From positions 1-29,273 of IMG/VR virus record IMGVR_UViG_3300021962_000469: a stretch of DNA of 29,273 nt. One strand, given 5' to 3'. The notes beneath the pieces were generated by a model. That model saw only the letters and a program-made list of their open reading frames with translations. It was not told the DNA's origin and did no database searches. Position numbers and translations under genes: made by a program. Below, piece by piece: positions 22,454 through 29,273 of this stretch (position 1 is the first letter of the stretch; every line of letters begins with the position of its first letter). Source of the DNA: a virus.

Positions 22454-22916
22454 GGACGGATACCCACAGGAGGATGCCGAGGAGGAAGCCCACGCAGCAC
22501 TCCGCCCTCTCGGTCCACTTGCCCCCGAGGGGCTTATTGACCCAATAGGCCACCATGAAGAGGATGCCCCCGAGGGCATTGAGGAGGACCCACGGGTTGT
22601 GCCACGCGAGGGGCGCGAGGGAGATTGCCGCCACTGCCACCCCCCAGAGGGCAAGGTAGAAGTGGTCCCTTCCCTTCTCCGTGAGACCCATGGACTTGTC
22701 GAAGTAGGGGAGGGTCATCGCCGCGAAGACGAAGGGCCACAGCACCGCCAGCTTCCACTGGAGGTAGGCGAGGGGAGCCACGATGAGGAAGCTGGTGACG
22801 ATGCGCGTGATGCCCGTGCCTACGTGGCCACCCAGCATGCTGACGATCTGGTTGAGGGCCCCGCCGCGAAGACGCCAGCAGATACCACACCACACTGCAT
22901 ACAAGATAGGGATCAT
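22446..22916 (-). CDS. Multi-span membrane protein, 156 aa
   Basis: Starts MIPILYAVWCGICWRLRGGA; four or five hydrophobic segments can be read, including IVTSFLIVAPLAYLQW, VLWPFVFAAMTLPYF, FYLALWGVAVAAISLAPL, VLLNALGGILFMVAYWV and CVGFLLGILLWVSV. Loops are short and charged. ATG 22916 overlaps the endonuclease gene stop as ATGA; before the endonuclease insertion it would have been coupled to the adhesin gene in the same way. Paired with the holin-like 57-aa gene it may act on the inner membrane in lysis or superinfection exclusion. Family not identified. Confidence 0.65.
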   Translation of the reverse strand: MIPILYAVWCGICWRLRGGALNQIVSMLGGHVGTGITRIVTSFLIVAPLAYLQWKLAVLWPFVFAAMTLPYFDKSMGLTEKGRDHFYLALWGVAVAAISLAPLAWHNPWVLLNALGGILFMVAYWVNKPLGGKWTERAECCVGFLLGILLWVSVHG

Positions 22917-23401
22917 CGTGCCCTCGCATATTTAAATGGTGGAGAGATGCAGTAATTCATCGCTTTATTAATTAGCTCTGGGTCATGCTTTAACATCCCT
23001 ATTGCTTGATTGCAAACGCCGCAAAGCAAGCCTCTAACTACGTTTGTAATATGACAATGATCAATTGCTAGACGCCTTCCCTCTTTCTCTTCGGTTTTAC
23101 CGCATATAAAACATCCGCCACCTTGAATCTTCAGCATTGACTCGTAGTCTGACAAAGATATCCCATATACCCTTCGTATGATTGCGTCCCAGCGGTCAAG
23201 TCCAGACCAATTATGCGGCTTAAACATGTTGCAGTTTCTCGATTTAGAATTTCTGAATATTGCGCGAGATGTTTGAGAATGTAGCTCTCCACAATGATTG
23301 CACCTTACTTTCCATTTCCCCGGAACGCAAACATCTTCAACAACCCCGTTAGAGGTCACTTTGCCAATTAAATTAATTTTTGGTTTTCTAGATCTAATCA
23401 T
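22913..23401 (-). CDS. Endonuclease VII-like HNH nuclease, likely free-standing homing endonuclease, 162 aa
   Basis: Residues 79-140 carry the recombination endonuclease VII signature: YGISLSDYESML, then GGGCFICGK (Cys97, Cys100), RLAIDHCHITNVVRGLLCGV with Asp114-His115 and Cys127, Cys130 completing the zinc site, then CNQAIGMLKHDP. An extra N-terminal part has CNHCG (Cys34, Cys37). Such genes are usually mobile HNH endonucleases in phages. The stretch is clearly A+T-rich: three lines counted (22981-23100, 23221-23280) give 45, 40 and 33% G+C, unlike the G+C-rich neighbours. Its last residues, PFKYARAR, nearly repeat those of the adhesin gene just upstream. ATG 23401 is in an ATGA overlap with that gene. 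Confidence 0.85.
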   Translation of the reverse strand: MIRSRKPKINLIGKVTSNGVVEDVCVPGKWKVRCNHCGELHSQTSRAIFRNSKSRNCNMFKPHNWSGLDRWDAIIRRVYGISLSDYESMLKIQGGGCFICGKTEEKEGRRLAIDHCHITNVVRGLLCGVCNQAIGMLKHDPELINKAMNYCISPPFKYARAR

Positions 23402-25710
23402 CGAGCGCGACTATACTTAAAGGGGTTTTCGGCAAATGCGGCGAAGATGTAGGTGACGCTACTGGAGTTCTTTTCTGCGTCCGTGGTTCTGAGCTTGAAC
23501 CCGTTGGACAGGAAATCGACGTTCTGCGCCGTCCCAACGCCTTCGGCATCGGCGCTATTCGGCTTCAGCCGTGCGTTCACCACGTTGGACGGATTGCGCG
23601 CAGAATCCTGCACCGACCAGTTCTCTGCACCCGTGCTCTTTATGAGGACGTACCGAGGCCTGTGTCCGCAAAACACAAACGGCCCATCCGTCGAGCCGTT
23701 GCCGGTGTAGCTGCCGAACTTGGAGAAGCCTTCGATCTCGGACCAGAGGTAGGCGACTAGGGTATTTCCATTTGTGGTAAAGTTCACAAAGTTTCCAGTT
23801 GTGAACTGAGTTGATGTTGGCTCCGTATTGTTCCAAGCGCCGACTTGCGTTTGCGCGGCAGCCGTTTCATCTAGGCGAACATTCTTTGTTGCCCCCAGCG
23901 ATGCGTGGTAAGTGAACCAGTTGTCTGCACTTGGGCTACGCTGCTTTGTTATGATGAACTTAGGAACCGCACCAAGAGAATGAGAGATGTTTCTTGGAGA
24001 GGTTCCATCAGCCGTCCAAGTCACGATATCGAAGCCCGGCGTGACGCCTTCCTTCCAAGCCCAGTCCACATAGGTGGCGGCGCTGGTGTTTAGCTGGGCC
24101 AACGCACCGACCGTGTAGCCGTTGCTGTTGAATGCTGTGAGGCCGGTGGTCTCTGTCGTCTCACCGGTCGTGGTATTGCTTTCAAGCTGGTTCTGGACGC
24201 CTCGAACAGCATCGTAGAGGCCATGATCCGTTGCCGCGCTACGCGACTTGATCCACACGAGGTCCGGCTGGAACCCGAGAGAGGACACCGAAGCCGTCGC
24301 ACCCGTGCCGGTACGCAGCGTCGCGTCCATGTAGAGGCTGCCCTTCTTGATGGCGGGCGTCGGGAGGTTGGCGGTGTTCAACGCCTTGAAGCCGGTTGGC
24401 GGCGTGTAGCTGAATGGACGTTGGCCGAAGTTGAAATCGCCGATGCCGCCAGACTCCGAAGACACCGCGAAGCGATACGGCCCCGTTAGCCCTGTGAAGG
24501 CAGCGTTGGTTCCGGCGACAGGATCGCCGCTGTTCTGCACCGTGCCGTTCTTGGAGAAGTAAAGTTTCCCGTTTTCGGCATCGAGGATGATCCCGATGAC
24601 ATCGCCAGCGACGTAGCTGTTGCCGTAGGCGCTGAACGAAGCCGCATTGGCTTTCCGACCGTCGTAGTAGTAGGCGTAGGTGAAGGTGTCCTGACCAATG
24701 TATCGGTTGGCTCCGGCGTTGGCCGAACCGGCAATGATGCCCGGAACAAACTCGGCAATGTCCGCACCCATCGTCACCTCGCAGTACCACTTGCCAGACG
24801 ACATCGTGATGGAATTGTAGGCTTGCGCGTTGCCAGCCGTTCCCTTCGTGTAATTCAGATTGGCCGCCGAGTAGGTGCCGGTTGTGCCGCTAAGATCCAG
24901 CGGGTTCAACACCGGATAGTTCAGCGTCGGCGTGTCGAGCATCTGGTCGAACGTCACGCCAGAGGTCACCGAGATGCCGCTGCTGGTGAAGTTGTTGGCG
25001 TTGCCGCTGCTGTCGTTGCCGATGGTCGTGGTGCTGGTGGCGTCCGCGAACTTCAAGTAGAAGCCGTTGGTGCCGTAGGTGCCGCTGTACTTCTTTGGAA
25101 CCCACACGCCGGTTGCGCTGTCGGTCTGGCCAAAGGAGGAGGGCGATAGCTGCTGACCGTCAATAAAGTTTATTTCGGACATGTAGCCGTCGAAAAACGT
25201 GCCGCCACCGCTTACATCGCGTCCAATAGACTGCGGCTGTGCAGTATTTACGCCGAGGTCAGCATTCAGCGCCGGATTATTGCTGGTGCCGAAGGCGGTG
25301 ATCTGTGTCCCATTGACGTAGATCTTCACGCGATCATCAGCCGTCGCCTGCGTCGTGTCGAGCGCGACAACAAGATGATACCAAGCACTTGTGTCCCGAA
25401 AGACAGCGGTCGTAATTCGCCAGTTAGTGGAATATCCGCGAAACGCGAACTGATTGCTCGTATTGAAGACAATGTCGGTATAGGTTGAGTCGGTCGTGCC
25501 TGCGCGATTGCCGACAAACAGGTTCATCGACACCGCGCCGCCAAGCGTCCCGCGCTTCACCCACGCCGACCATGTCCAAGTTTTTCGGTTACTTGCACTT
25601 GCGGGAGTTCGCTCCAGATATGCGCTATTGGCGGCGCGGAAGCGCAGCGAGTAGGGGACCTGATAGGCGGCGGCCCCGCCAGCTAGGAGGACTTGATGGA
25701 TGGCAGACAT
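23398..25710 (-). CDS. LamG / SPRY receptor-binding adhesin, 770 aa
   Basis: A beta-rich virion protein likely to bind the host surface. Residues about 15-200 read as a LamG/concanavalin-like lectin domain (YSLRFRAANSAYLERTPASA start, WSAWVKRG, then YVNGTQITAF). Residues about 280-430 look like a SPRY-type domain: MSSGKWYCEVT, then GKLYFSKNGTVQNSGDP and FNFGQRPFSYTPP. The remaining part has DLVWIKSRSAATDHGLYDAV and IVTWTADGTSPRNISHSLGA, a pattern I associate with the DUF7483-type phage domain. The end, YIFAAFAENPFKYSRAR, is a recurrent C-terminus of such adhesins. ATG 25710 overlaps the preceding stop as TGATG. No chaperone or protease signature visible. Confidence 0.75.
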   Translation of the reverse strand: MSAIHQVLLAGGAAAYQVPYSLRFRAANSAYLERTPASASNRKTWTWSAWVKRGTLGGAVSMNLFVGNRAGTTDSTYTDIVFNTSNQFAFRGYSTNWRITTAVFRDTSAWYHLVVALDTTQATADDRVKIYVNGTQITAFGTSNNPALNADLGVNTAQPQSIGRDVSGGGTFFDGYMSEINFIDGQQLSPSSFGQTDSATGVWVPKKYSGTYGTNGFYLKFADATSTTTIGNDSSGNANNFTSSGISVTSGVTFDQMLDTPTLNYPVLNPLDLSGTTGTYSAANLNYTKGTAGNAQAYNSITMSSGKWYCEVTMGADIAEFVPGIIAGSANAGANRYIGQDTFTYAYYYDGRKANAASFSAYGNSYVAGDVIGIILDAENGKLYFSKNGTVQNSGDPVAGTNAAFTGLTGPYRFAVSSESGGIGDFNFGQRPFSYTPPTGFKALNTANLPTPAIKKGSLYMDATLRTGTGATASVSSLGFQPDLVWIKSRSAATDHGLYDAVRGVQNQLESNTTTGETTETTGLTAFNSNGYTVGALAQLNTSAATYVDWAWKEGVTPGFDIVTWTADGTSPRNISHSLGAVPKFIITKQRSPSADNWFTYHASLGATKNVRLDETAAAQTQVGAWNNTEPTSTQFTTGNFVNFTTNGNTLVAYLWSEIEGFSKFGSYTGNGSTDGPFVFCGHRPRYVLIKSTGAENWSVQDSARNPSNVVNARLKPNSADAEGVGTAQNVDFLSNGFKLRTTDAEKNSSSVTYIFAAFAENPFKYSRAR

Positions 25711-26669
25711 CAGGAGATTCCCGCGCCGGAGATGACCCACTCGGTATTCGAGATCTTGACGATGGTGGCAATCCCGGCGGCGGCCAACTGCCTGCCACCC
25801 ACCCCCGCATCGAAGGAGTTGTAGAGGGTATCGACGCAGGAGATGTCGATGGGTCCCGCCGATGCGTGGTTGATGAAGGTGATGGCGGTGCCGATGGCGA
25901 AGGCCACCGAGGTGTCGCCGGGGATGATGTAGGTGGCGGTGGAGGTGGCGGAGGCCGGATGGAAGATCTGCTTGCCCGCATCGGCGGAGACGAGGGAGTA
26001 GACGCTGGCCTGCACATTCTGGATGACGCGGGAGATGGCGGCCTTGGCGCCCTCCGGGGTCACCGCTTGGTCGGCGGCAATGCCCTCAAGGGTGGCGGAG
26101 GTATCCGCGAGGCGCACGATGCCAGCCGAGGTGTTGGTGGCGCTGGCAATCCCGAGGGTGACGCGCACCGCAGAGGCGTTGGTGACGCTGAGGGCCCCGT
26201 TGATGTTGACCGTGGAGGAGAAGGTGTTGACACCCTCGAAGGTGTTGGCGGCACTGAGGAGGGCCGAAGGCGGCAGCGCATTGACGAGGCTGGTACCCGT
26301 GGCCACCAAGAAGACCCAGAGGTCGCGGGGAAGGACGACACCCGTGCCCGCCGAAGTGCGGAAGGTAACGTCGGCGCCCGAAGCTTGGCAGCGCACCCAG
26401 TAGGTCTTCTCCACGTCGGGGACGATGACGCTGATGGCGGAGGTCAGGGTACCCGTGAGATCCAACACGGCGTTGCGCGCCTGATCGAGGGTGCCATCGG
26501 CGGCACTCACCACGTAGTTGGAGCCGCCCGAGATGTCGATGGCCTCGTAGCCGGTGATGGCCTGCTGCAGGAGGTTGAGGTTGTTGTTGGTCTTGACGCC
26601 CCACGTGTTGGCATTCTCGCCAGTGGCCTGCAATTCGAGGCGGAGGGTGGATGAGTAGGTAGAGGGCAT
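25710..26669 (-). CDS. Tail fibre-like protein with C-terminal module shared with the first fibre, 319 aa
   Basis: Begins MPSTYSSTLRLELQATGENA followed by NTWGVKTNNNLNLLQQAITG, a common phage fibre or tail N-terminus that probably docks to the virion. The last 180 residues, from about 26262 to the stop, align with the end of the 615-aa fibre: blocks TSAGIVRLAD, QAVTPEGAKAAISRVIQNVQ, LVSADAGKQIFHPASAT and WVISGAGIS have close counterparts there, about half identical by eye. GGAGG lies upstream of ATG 26669, which overlaps the preceding stop as TGATG. Probably a fibre or a fibre accessory that uses the same trimerisation or tip module. Confidence 0.7.
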   Translation of the reverse strand: MPSTYSSTLRLELQATGENANTWGVKTNNNLNLLQQAITGYEAIDISGGSNYVVSAADGTLDQARNAVLDLTGTLTSAISVIVPDVEKTYWVRCQASGADVTFRTSAGTGVVLPRDLWVFLVATGTSLVNALPPSALLSAANTFEGVNTFSSTVNINGALSVTNASAVRVTLGIASATNTSAGIVRLADTSATLEGIAADQAVTPEGAKAAISRVIQNVQASVYSLVSADAGKQIFHPASATSTATYIIPGDTSVAFAIGTAITFINHASAGPIDISCVDTLYNSFDAGVGGRQLAAAGIATIVKISNTEWVISGAGIS

Positions 26670-27322
26670 CACACGCCTCCCAGCAGGGTGTTGTCGCCAC
26701 CGGCGGGCGAGTCATTCTTGAGGTTGTCGTCCTGACGGGTGCGCCGCGCCTCGTTGCGCAACTTGGCCACGGCGTCCTGATACTTGCCTTCCCACAGGGT
26801 GGCGGCCTGATAGTTCTTCATGAACATGCAGGCCTCGTGCATGCACCCGTAGAAGAGGGCCTCGGGGGCATACTCGGTGAGCCAGTTGGTGGAGGTACCC
26901 ACGGGGCCAATGGAGGTAGGGATCTGGACGTAGGAGATCTCCACGGAGGCCTGCGAGGAGGGCGCGGGGGCAATGAGGAGCTGGTTGTATCCCCAGCGGG
27001 CGTAGTACTTGGGTTCACCCACGGAGGTGCGCTGCGGCCAGTACTCTCGGAGGAACTCGTCGGTACGCATGATGAGCTGGTTGTACCTTCCCGCCGAAAC
27101 ATAATTAACAGCCTTCAGCACCAGCGCGTCGGAGGGGACCGAGACGAGATAGGTGGAGACCGTCGCGGTAGTGTATACCACGAAGCCGTAGGTGTCAATG
27201 TCGCGGGAGAGGCGCATCCGCGTCTGGTCGATGAAGGTGGGGATGGCATCGGCAAACTCGGTGTCGTCATTCTCCGAGGCCGACTTGATGTAGTCGTAGA
27301 GCTGGGTGTAGGAGGTGGACAT
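26669..27322 (-). CDS. Head-tail adaptor-like protein (SU10 adaptor / T7 gp11 role), 217 aa
   Basis: Opens MSTSYTQLYDYIKSASENDD, with EFADAIPTFIDQTRMRLSRD in the first 50 residues, a middle block VSVPSDALVLKAVNYVSAGR, then YWPQRTSVGEPKYYARWGYN, LLIAPAPSSQASVEISYVQI and a helical end (LYFGCM-like HEACMFMKNYQAATLWEGKY). This order (I..fI..t..RL.RD, lPsD, G.P.YYA, i.l.P.P, Y, then a helix with a large aromatic spacing) is that of podovirus adaptor proteins linking portal and nozzle. ATG 27322 overlaps the first fibre's stop as TGATG; upstream in-frame residues are excluded as readthrough. Lying between two fibres rather than beside the nozzle gene is slightly unusual. Confidence 0.65.
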   Translation of the reverse strand: MSTSYTQLYDYIKSASENDDTEFADAIPTFIDQTRMRLSRDIDTYGFVVYTTATVSTYLVSVPSDALVLKAVNYVSAGRYNQLIMRTDEFLREYWPQRTSVGEPKYYARWGYNQLLIAPAPSSQASVEISYVQIPTSIGPVGTSTNWLTEYAPEALFYGCMHEACMFMKNYQAATLWEGKYQDAVAKLRNEARRTRQDDNLKNDSPAGGDNTLLGGV

Positions 27323-29169
27323 CAGGTGACTCCTGCGCCAGAGATCATCCACTGACCCGTATCGACCTTGATGATGGTGGCAAGGGCGGGAGCCGCCAGA
27401 GTGCGGTTGCCGGTGCTGCCATCATTGGCGAAGACGAGGGTGTCGGTGGTGATGGAGACGGTGACGGTGCCCGCCGAAACCTGATTGATGAGGGTGATGA
27501 CGGCCCCCAGAGGGAAGAATACCGAGGCGCTGCTGGGGATGATGATGGTGGCAGCAGCGGTAGCCGACGTGGGATGCAGGACGTGCCGCCCGATGTCAGC
27601 CGAGACCAGCGTGTAGGTAGTGGTGGCCTGCACATTCTGCTGGACGCGGGACATCACCGCATAGCTGGCTTCGGGAGTGACGGCGCGCTGAGTATCGGTA
27701 CCCGCCAAGGCCGCACTCACGTCGGCAAGGCGCACCAGCCCCGCAGAAGTCTGGGTGGCGCTGGTGATGTTGAGGGCGCTGAGGAACCCCGCCTTGTCGG
27801 TGACGGACACCGGCCCATTGATGTTGAGGATGGAGGTGAAGGTGTTGGCCCCCGTGAAAGTCTGGGTGCTGCTGAGGCGGGCAAAGGCGCTGGCATTGAT
27901 GATGCTGGCGTAGTAGGCCGCGAGGGATGCGGAGTCCGCAGCCTGCGTGGCGTAGGCGCTGGCACTCGTGCGATAGATGAGGGCGAGTGAGGCGTCGGCC
28001 CCCGCAGAGGTAGCGAAGGCAGAAGCCGAGGTCTTGTAGATGAAGGCGAGGGAGGCATCGCGGGAAGCCGCCGAGGCAAATGCCGACGCCGATGCCGCAT
28101 AGACCCCGGCGATGCTGGCCGCATTGTTGGCGCTGACGGCAGCCACGGAAGCGGAGGCCGCATGGATGGCCGCCATGGATGCGTGGGCCGCTGCCGACAC
28201 GTTGGAGGAAGAAGCCTGCGCCGCATAGTTGTTGGCGGCACTGGCCGCGTTGTTGGCGCTGGTGCGATAGATGGCCGCGAGGGAGGCATCCACCGCAGCA
28301 GCGGAAGCTGCAGCCACGGCGGAGTTGCGATACACGAGGGCTGCCGAGGCGGAGTCGTTGGCCTGCGTGGCAAAGGCGGAGGCGGCGGCGCGCGACACGG
28401 CGGCGGCGGATGCATCTGCGGCGGCAGAGGTAGCGAAGGCGCTGGCAGAAGCCTTGTAGACTCCGGCGATGCTTGCCTGATTGGCCGCGTCGGTGGCGAA
28501 GGCGCTGGCGGACACCTTGTAGATTTGGGCCACGGAGGCGTAACCCCCTGCTTCGGTGGCGTAGGCCGATGCGGAGGTCTTGTAGATTTGGGCGAGGGAG
28601 GCGGCCACCAGGGCAAGGGAGGCTTCCTGCGCCACCGAGGAAACTTGGGCGGCGGCAGACACAGCGCGGTCAGCGGCGCTGGCAGCATCCACGTAGGATA
28701 CCGAGGCGGCGGCGGCATAGGTGCCCGCGAGGGACGCTTCTGCGGCGGCGGAAACCAAGTAGAGGTTGGCGTTGACGGCGGCAACCGAAGCAAGCTGCGC
28801 GGAGAAGCTGGCAGCGTTGGCATACCCGGCGGCGACGCCCACGTTGGAGGCGATGGTGTCAATCTGGGTGCCGGGGTAGACCACCGCGCACTGCTTCGTG
28901 CCCGAGGAGAAGTTGACGAGGAGGTTGCCGTTGGAGGAGTTGTAGACGGTGTTGCGCGAAAGGTAGGGGATGCCCGCCGAGAGGGTGAAGGTACCGAGGC
29001 CAACTTCCCACTCGTTCTTACTTTGGTGGGTGATGGCGTAGTAGCACTGGTTGCCGCTGCCCACACCCGAGAGGAAGGTCTGGTAGTTGGTGACGGCCCC
29101 AAGGAGGGCTAGTGCCCCCGTGCCATTCCCCGTGGTATTTTCCCTGACGCGATTAGCATTGACAATCAT
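27322..29169 (-). CDS. Long alanine-rich coiled-coil tail fibre, 615 aa
   Basis: N-terminus (MIVNANRVRENTTGNGTGAL, then LSGVGSGNQCYYAITHQSKN and YLSRNTVYNSSNGNLLVNFS) is a virion-docking domain of about 105 residues, found in many phage fibres. Residues about 110-440 are extremely Ala/Ser-rich; from codon at 28584 to 27913 they form ten units of 21 residues (three heptads), best read as a trimeric coiled-coil shaft. The last 180 residues repeat the C-terminal module of the 319-aa fibre (QRAVTPEASYAVMSRVQQNV, LVSADIGRHVLHPTSAT, WMISGAGVT). ATG 29169 has a strong GGAGGATCCTG site and overlaps the upstream stop as TGATG. Confidence 0.78.
   Translation of the reverse strand: MIVNANRVRENTTGNGTGALALLGAVTNYQTFLSGVGSGNQCYYAITHQSKNEWEVGLGTFTLSAGIPYLSRNTVYNSSNGNLLVNFSSGTKQCAVVYPGTQIDTIASNVGVAAGYANAASFSAQLASVAAVNANLYLVSAAAEASLAGTYAAAASVSYVDAASAADRAVSAAAQVSSVAQEASLALVAASLAQIYKTSASAYATEAGGYASVAQIYKVSASAFATDAANQASIAGVYKASASAFATSAAADASAAAVSRAAASAFATQANDSASAALVYRNSAVAAASAAAVDASLAAIYRTSANNAASAANNYAAQASSSNVSAAAHASMAAIHAASASVAAVSANNAASIAGVYAASASAFASAASRDASLAFIYKTSASAFATSAGADASLALIYRTSASAYATQAADSASLAAYYASIINASAFARLSSTQTFTGANTFTSILNINGPVSVTDKAGFLSALNITSATQTSAGLVRLADVSAALAGTDTQRAVTPEASYAVMSRVQQNVQATTTYTLVSADIGRHVLHPTSATAAATIIIPSSASVFFPLGAVITLINQVSAGTVTVSITTDTLVFANDGSTGNRTLAAPALATIIKVDTGQWMISGAGVT
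27913..28584 (-). repeat. Coding tandem repeat: ten 63-base units in the fibre gene
   Basis: Ten consecutive in-frame units start with a Tyr/Ser/His followed by Lys/Arg/Ala, such as YKVSASAFATDAANQASIAG, YKASASAFATSAAADASAAA and YRTSASAYATQAADSASLAA. Each unit is 21 residues except the sixth, which is 35 (two extra heptads). All lengths are multiples of seven, fitting a coiled-coil heptad register. DNA-level identity between units varies, so this is an old expansion rather than a recent slippage. Confidence 0.75.
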
Positions 29170-29273
29170 CAGGATCCTCCGGGCCCGCCGTCATCCAGCG
29201 GAAGCTGTTGGTCATCGGTCTCGGTGTAGTTGATGGCCAGGGGCACATCAGGGCGGGGGTATCGAATGGCCTG
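29169..29273 (-). CDS. C-terminal end of an upstream gene (cut by window edge)
   Basis: The frame is open from the right edge to a TGA at 29171-29169, giving 34 residues: acidic and loop-like, with RYPRPDVPLAINYTETD and ending LDDGGPGGS. The stop overlaps the fibre start as TGATG, as at other junctions. Too short to assign. By position it belongs to the structural block and could be a capsid or other head/tail gene, but nothing visible shows this. Confidence 0.5.
   Translation of the reverse strand, partial: QAIRYPRPDVPLAINYTETDDQQLPLDDGGPGGS

Noticed and set aside
23398-25710. Diversity-generating retroelement target in the adhesin
   Set aside because: No reverse transcriptase frame and no template-like near-repeat of the adhesin's 3' end in the window; the short shared C-terminal peptide is better explained by the endonuclease insertion.
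27913-28584. Possible CRISPR array or non-coding satellite
   Set aside because: Units are contiguous without spacers, stay in frame and encode heptads of a fibre protein.
28162-29112. 316-codon Gly-rich open frame on the + strand
   Set aside because: It is the antisense of the Ala/Ser repeat shaft of the fibre; composition is explained by that repeat.
1-29273. Prophage or plasmid functions (integrase, repressor, partition, att sites), tRNA genes
   Set aside because: I found no recognisable gene or sequence for any of these; no cloverleaf-like segment stood out in the few non-coding gaps.

Overview
The window reads as an internal segment of a tailed-phage genome of podovirus type, G+C-rich and densely packed. 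It shows the end of a family A DNA polymerase, an internal-virion-protein set with a lytic transglycosylase, tail nozzle and adaptor-like proteins, fibres, and a muramidase/holin lysis block. I see no integrase, repressor, tRNA or plasmid functions, so a lytic phage is the simplest reading. The lytic transglycosylase and GH108-type muramidase suggest a Gram-negative host. I cannot name host or species; the tiny conserved proteins and fibre families recall uncultured aquatic podoviruses (inference).

Layout. Positions 1-1795 (+ strand) hold the end of a DNA-metabolism block: DNA polymerase C-terminus, a hidden 58-aa ORF, a stand-alone TSCPD protein (ribonucleotide-reductase-associated fold), a PD-(D/E)XK nuclease and two unknown small proteins. 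Everything from 1704 to the right edge is on the - strand and is read right to left. The two blocks converge and overlap at about 1704-1795.

In transcription order the - strand begins with the end of an unidentified gene (29273-29169). A long alanine-rich heptad-repeat fibre, a head-tail adaptor-like protein, a second fibre sharing the first one's C-terminal module, and a LamG/SPRY adhesin follow. Next come an inserted endonuclease VII-like gene, two membrane proteins (one holin-like) and a tail nozzle protein. After two more structural proteins and a candidate sigma70 promoter (19240-19268) come the internal virion proteins: 320 aa, a 179-aa transglycosylase, 449 aa, 1560 aa and 961 aa. Then come a small membrane protein, a second candidate promoter (8596-8624), two sugar/methyl-transfer proteins, a metallophosphoesterase, four tiny basic proteins, holin, muramidase, a secreted small protein and several small unknowns. 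Most junctions are stop/start overlaps (TGATG, ATGA, GTGA, TAATG), so translation is probably coupled.

The most unusual content is in three places. The 1560-aa virion-type protein carries a GHKL (Hsp90/MutL-like) ATPase domain, an HExxH zincin motif with metzincin-like histidine spacing, and a stretch resembling sigma70 region 1.1. A 722-aa protein fuses a glycosyltransferase, a SAM methyltransferase and an MptE/DUF115-like domain, directly after a separate glycosyltransferase. An A+T-rich endonuclease gene ends in nearly the same C-terminal peptide as the adhesin gene beside it. All functions are inferred from reading translated sequence; no database search was run.
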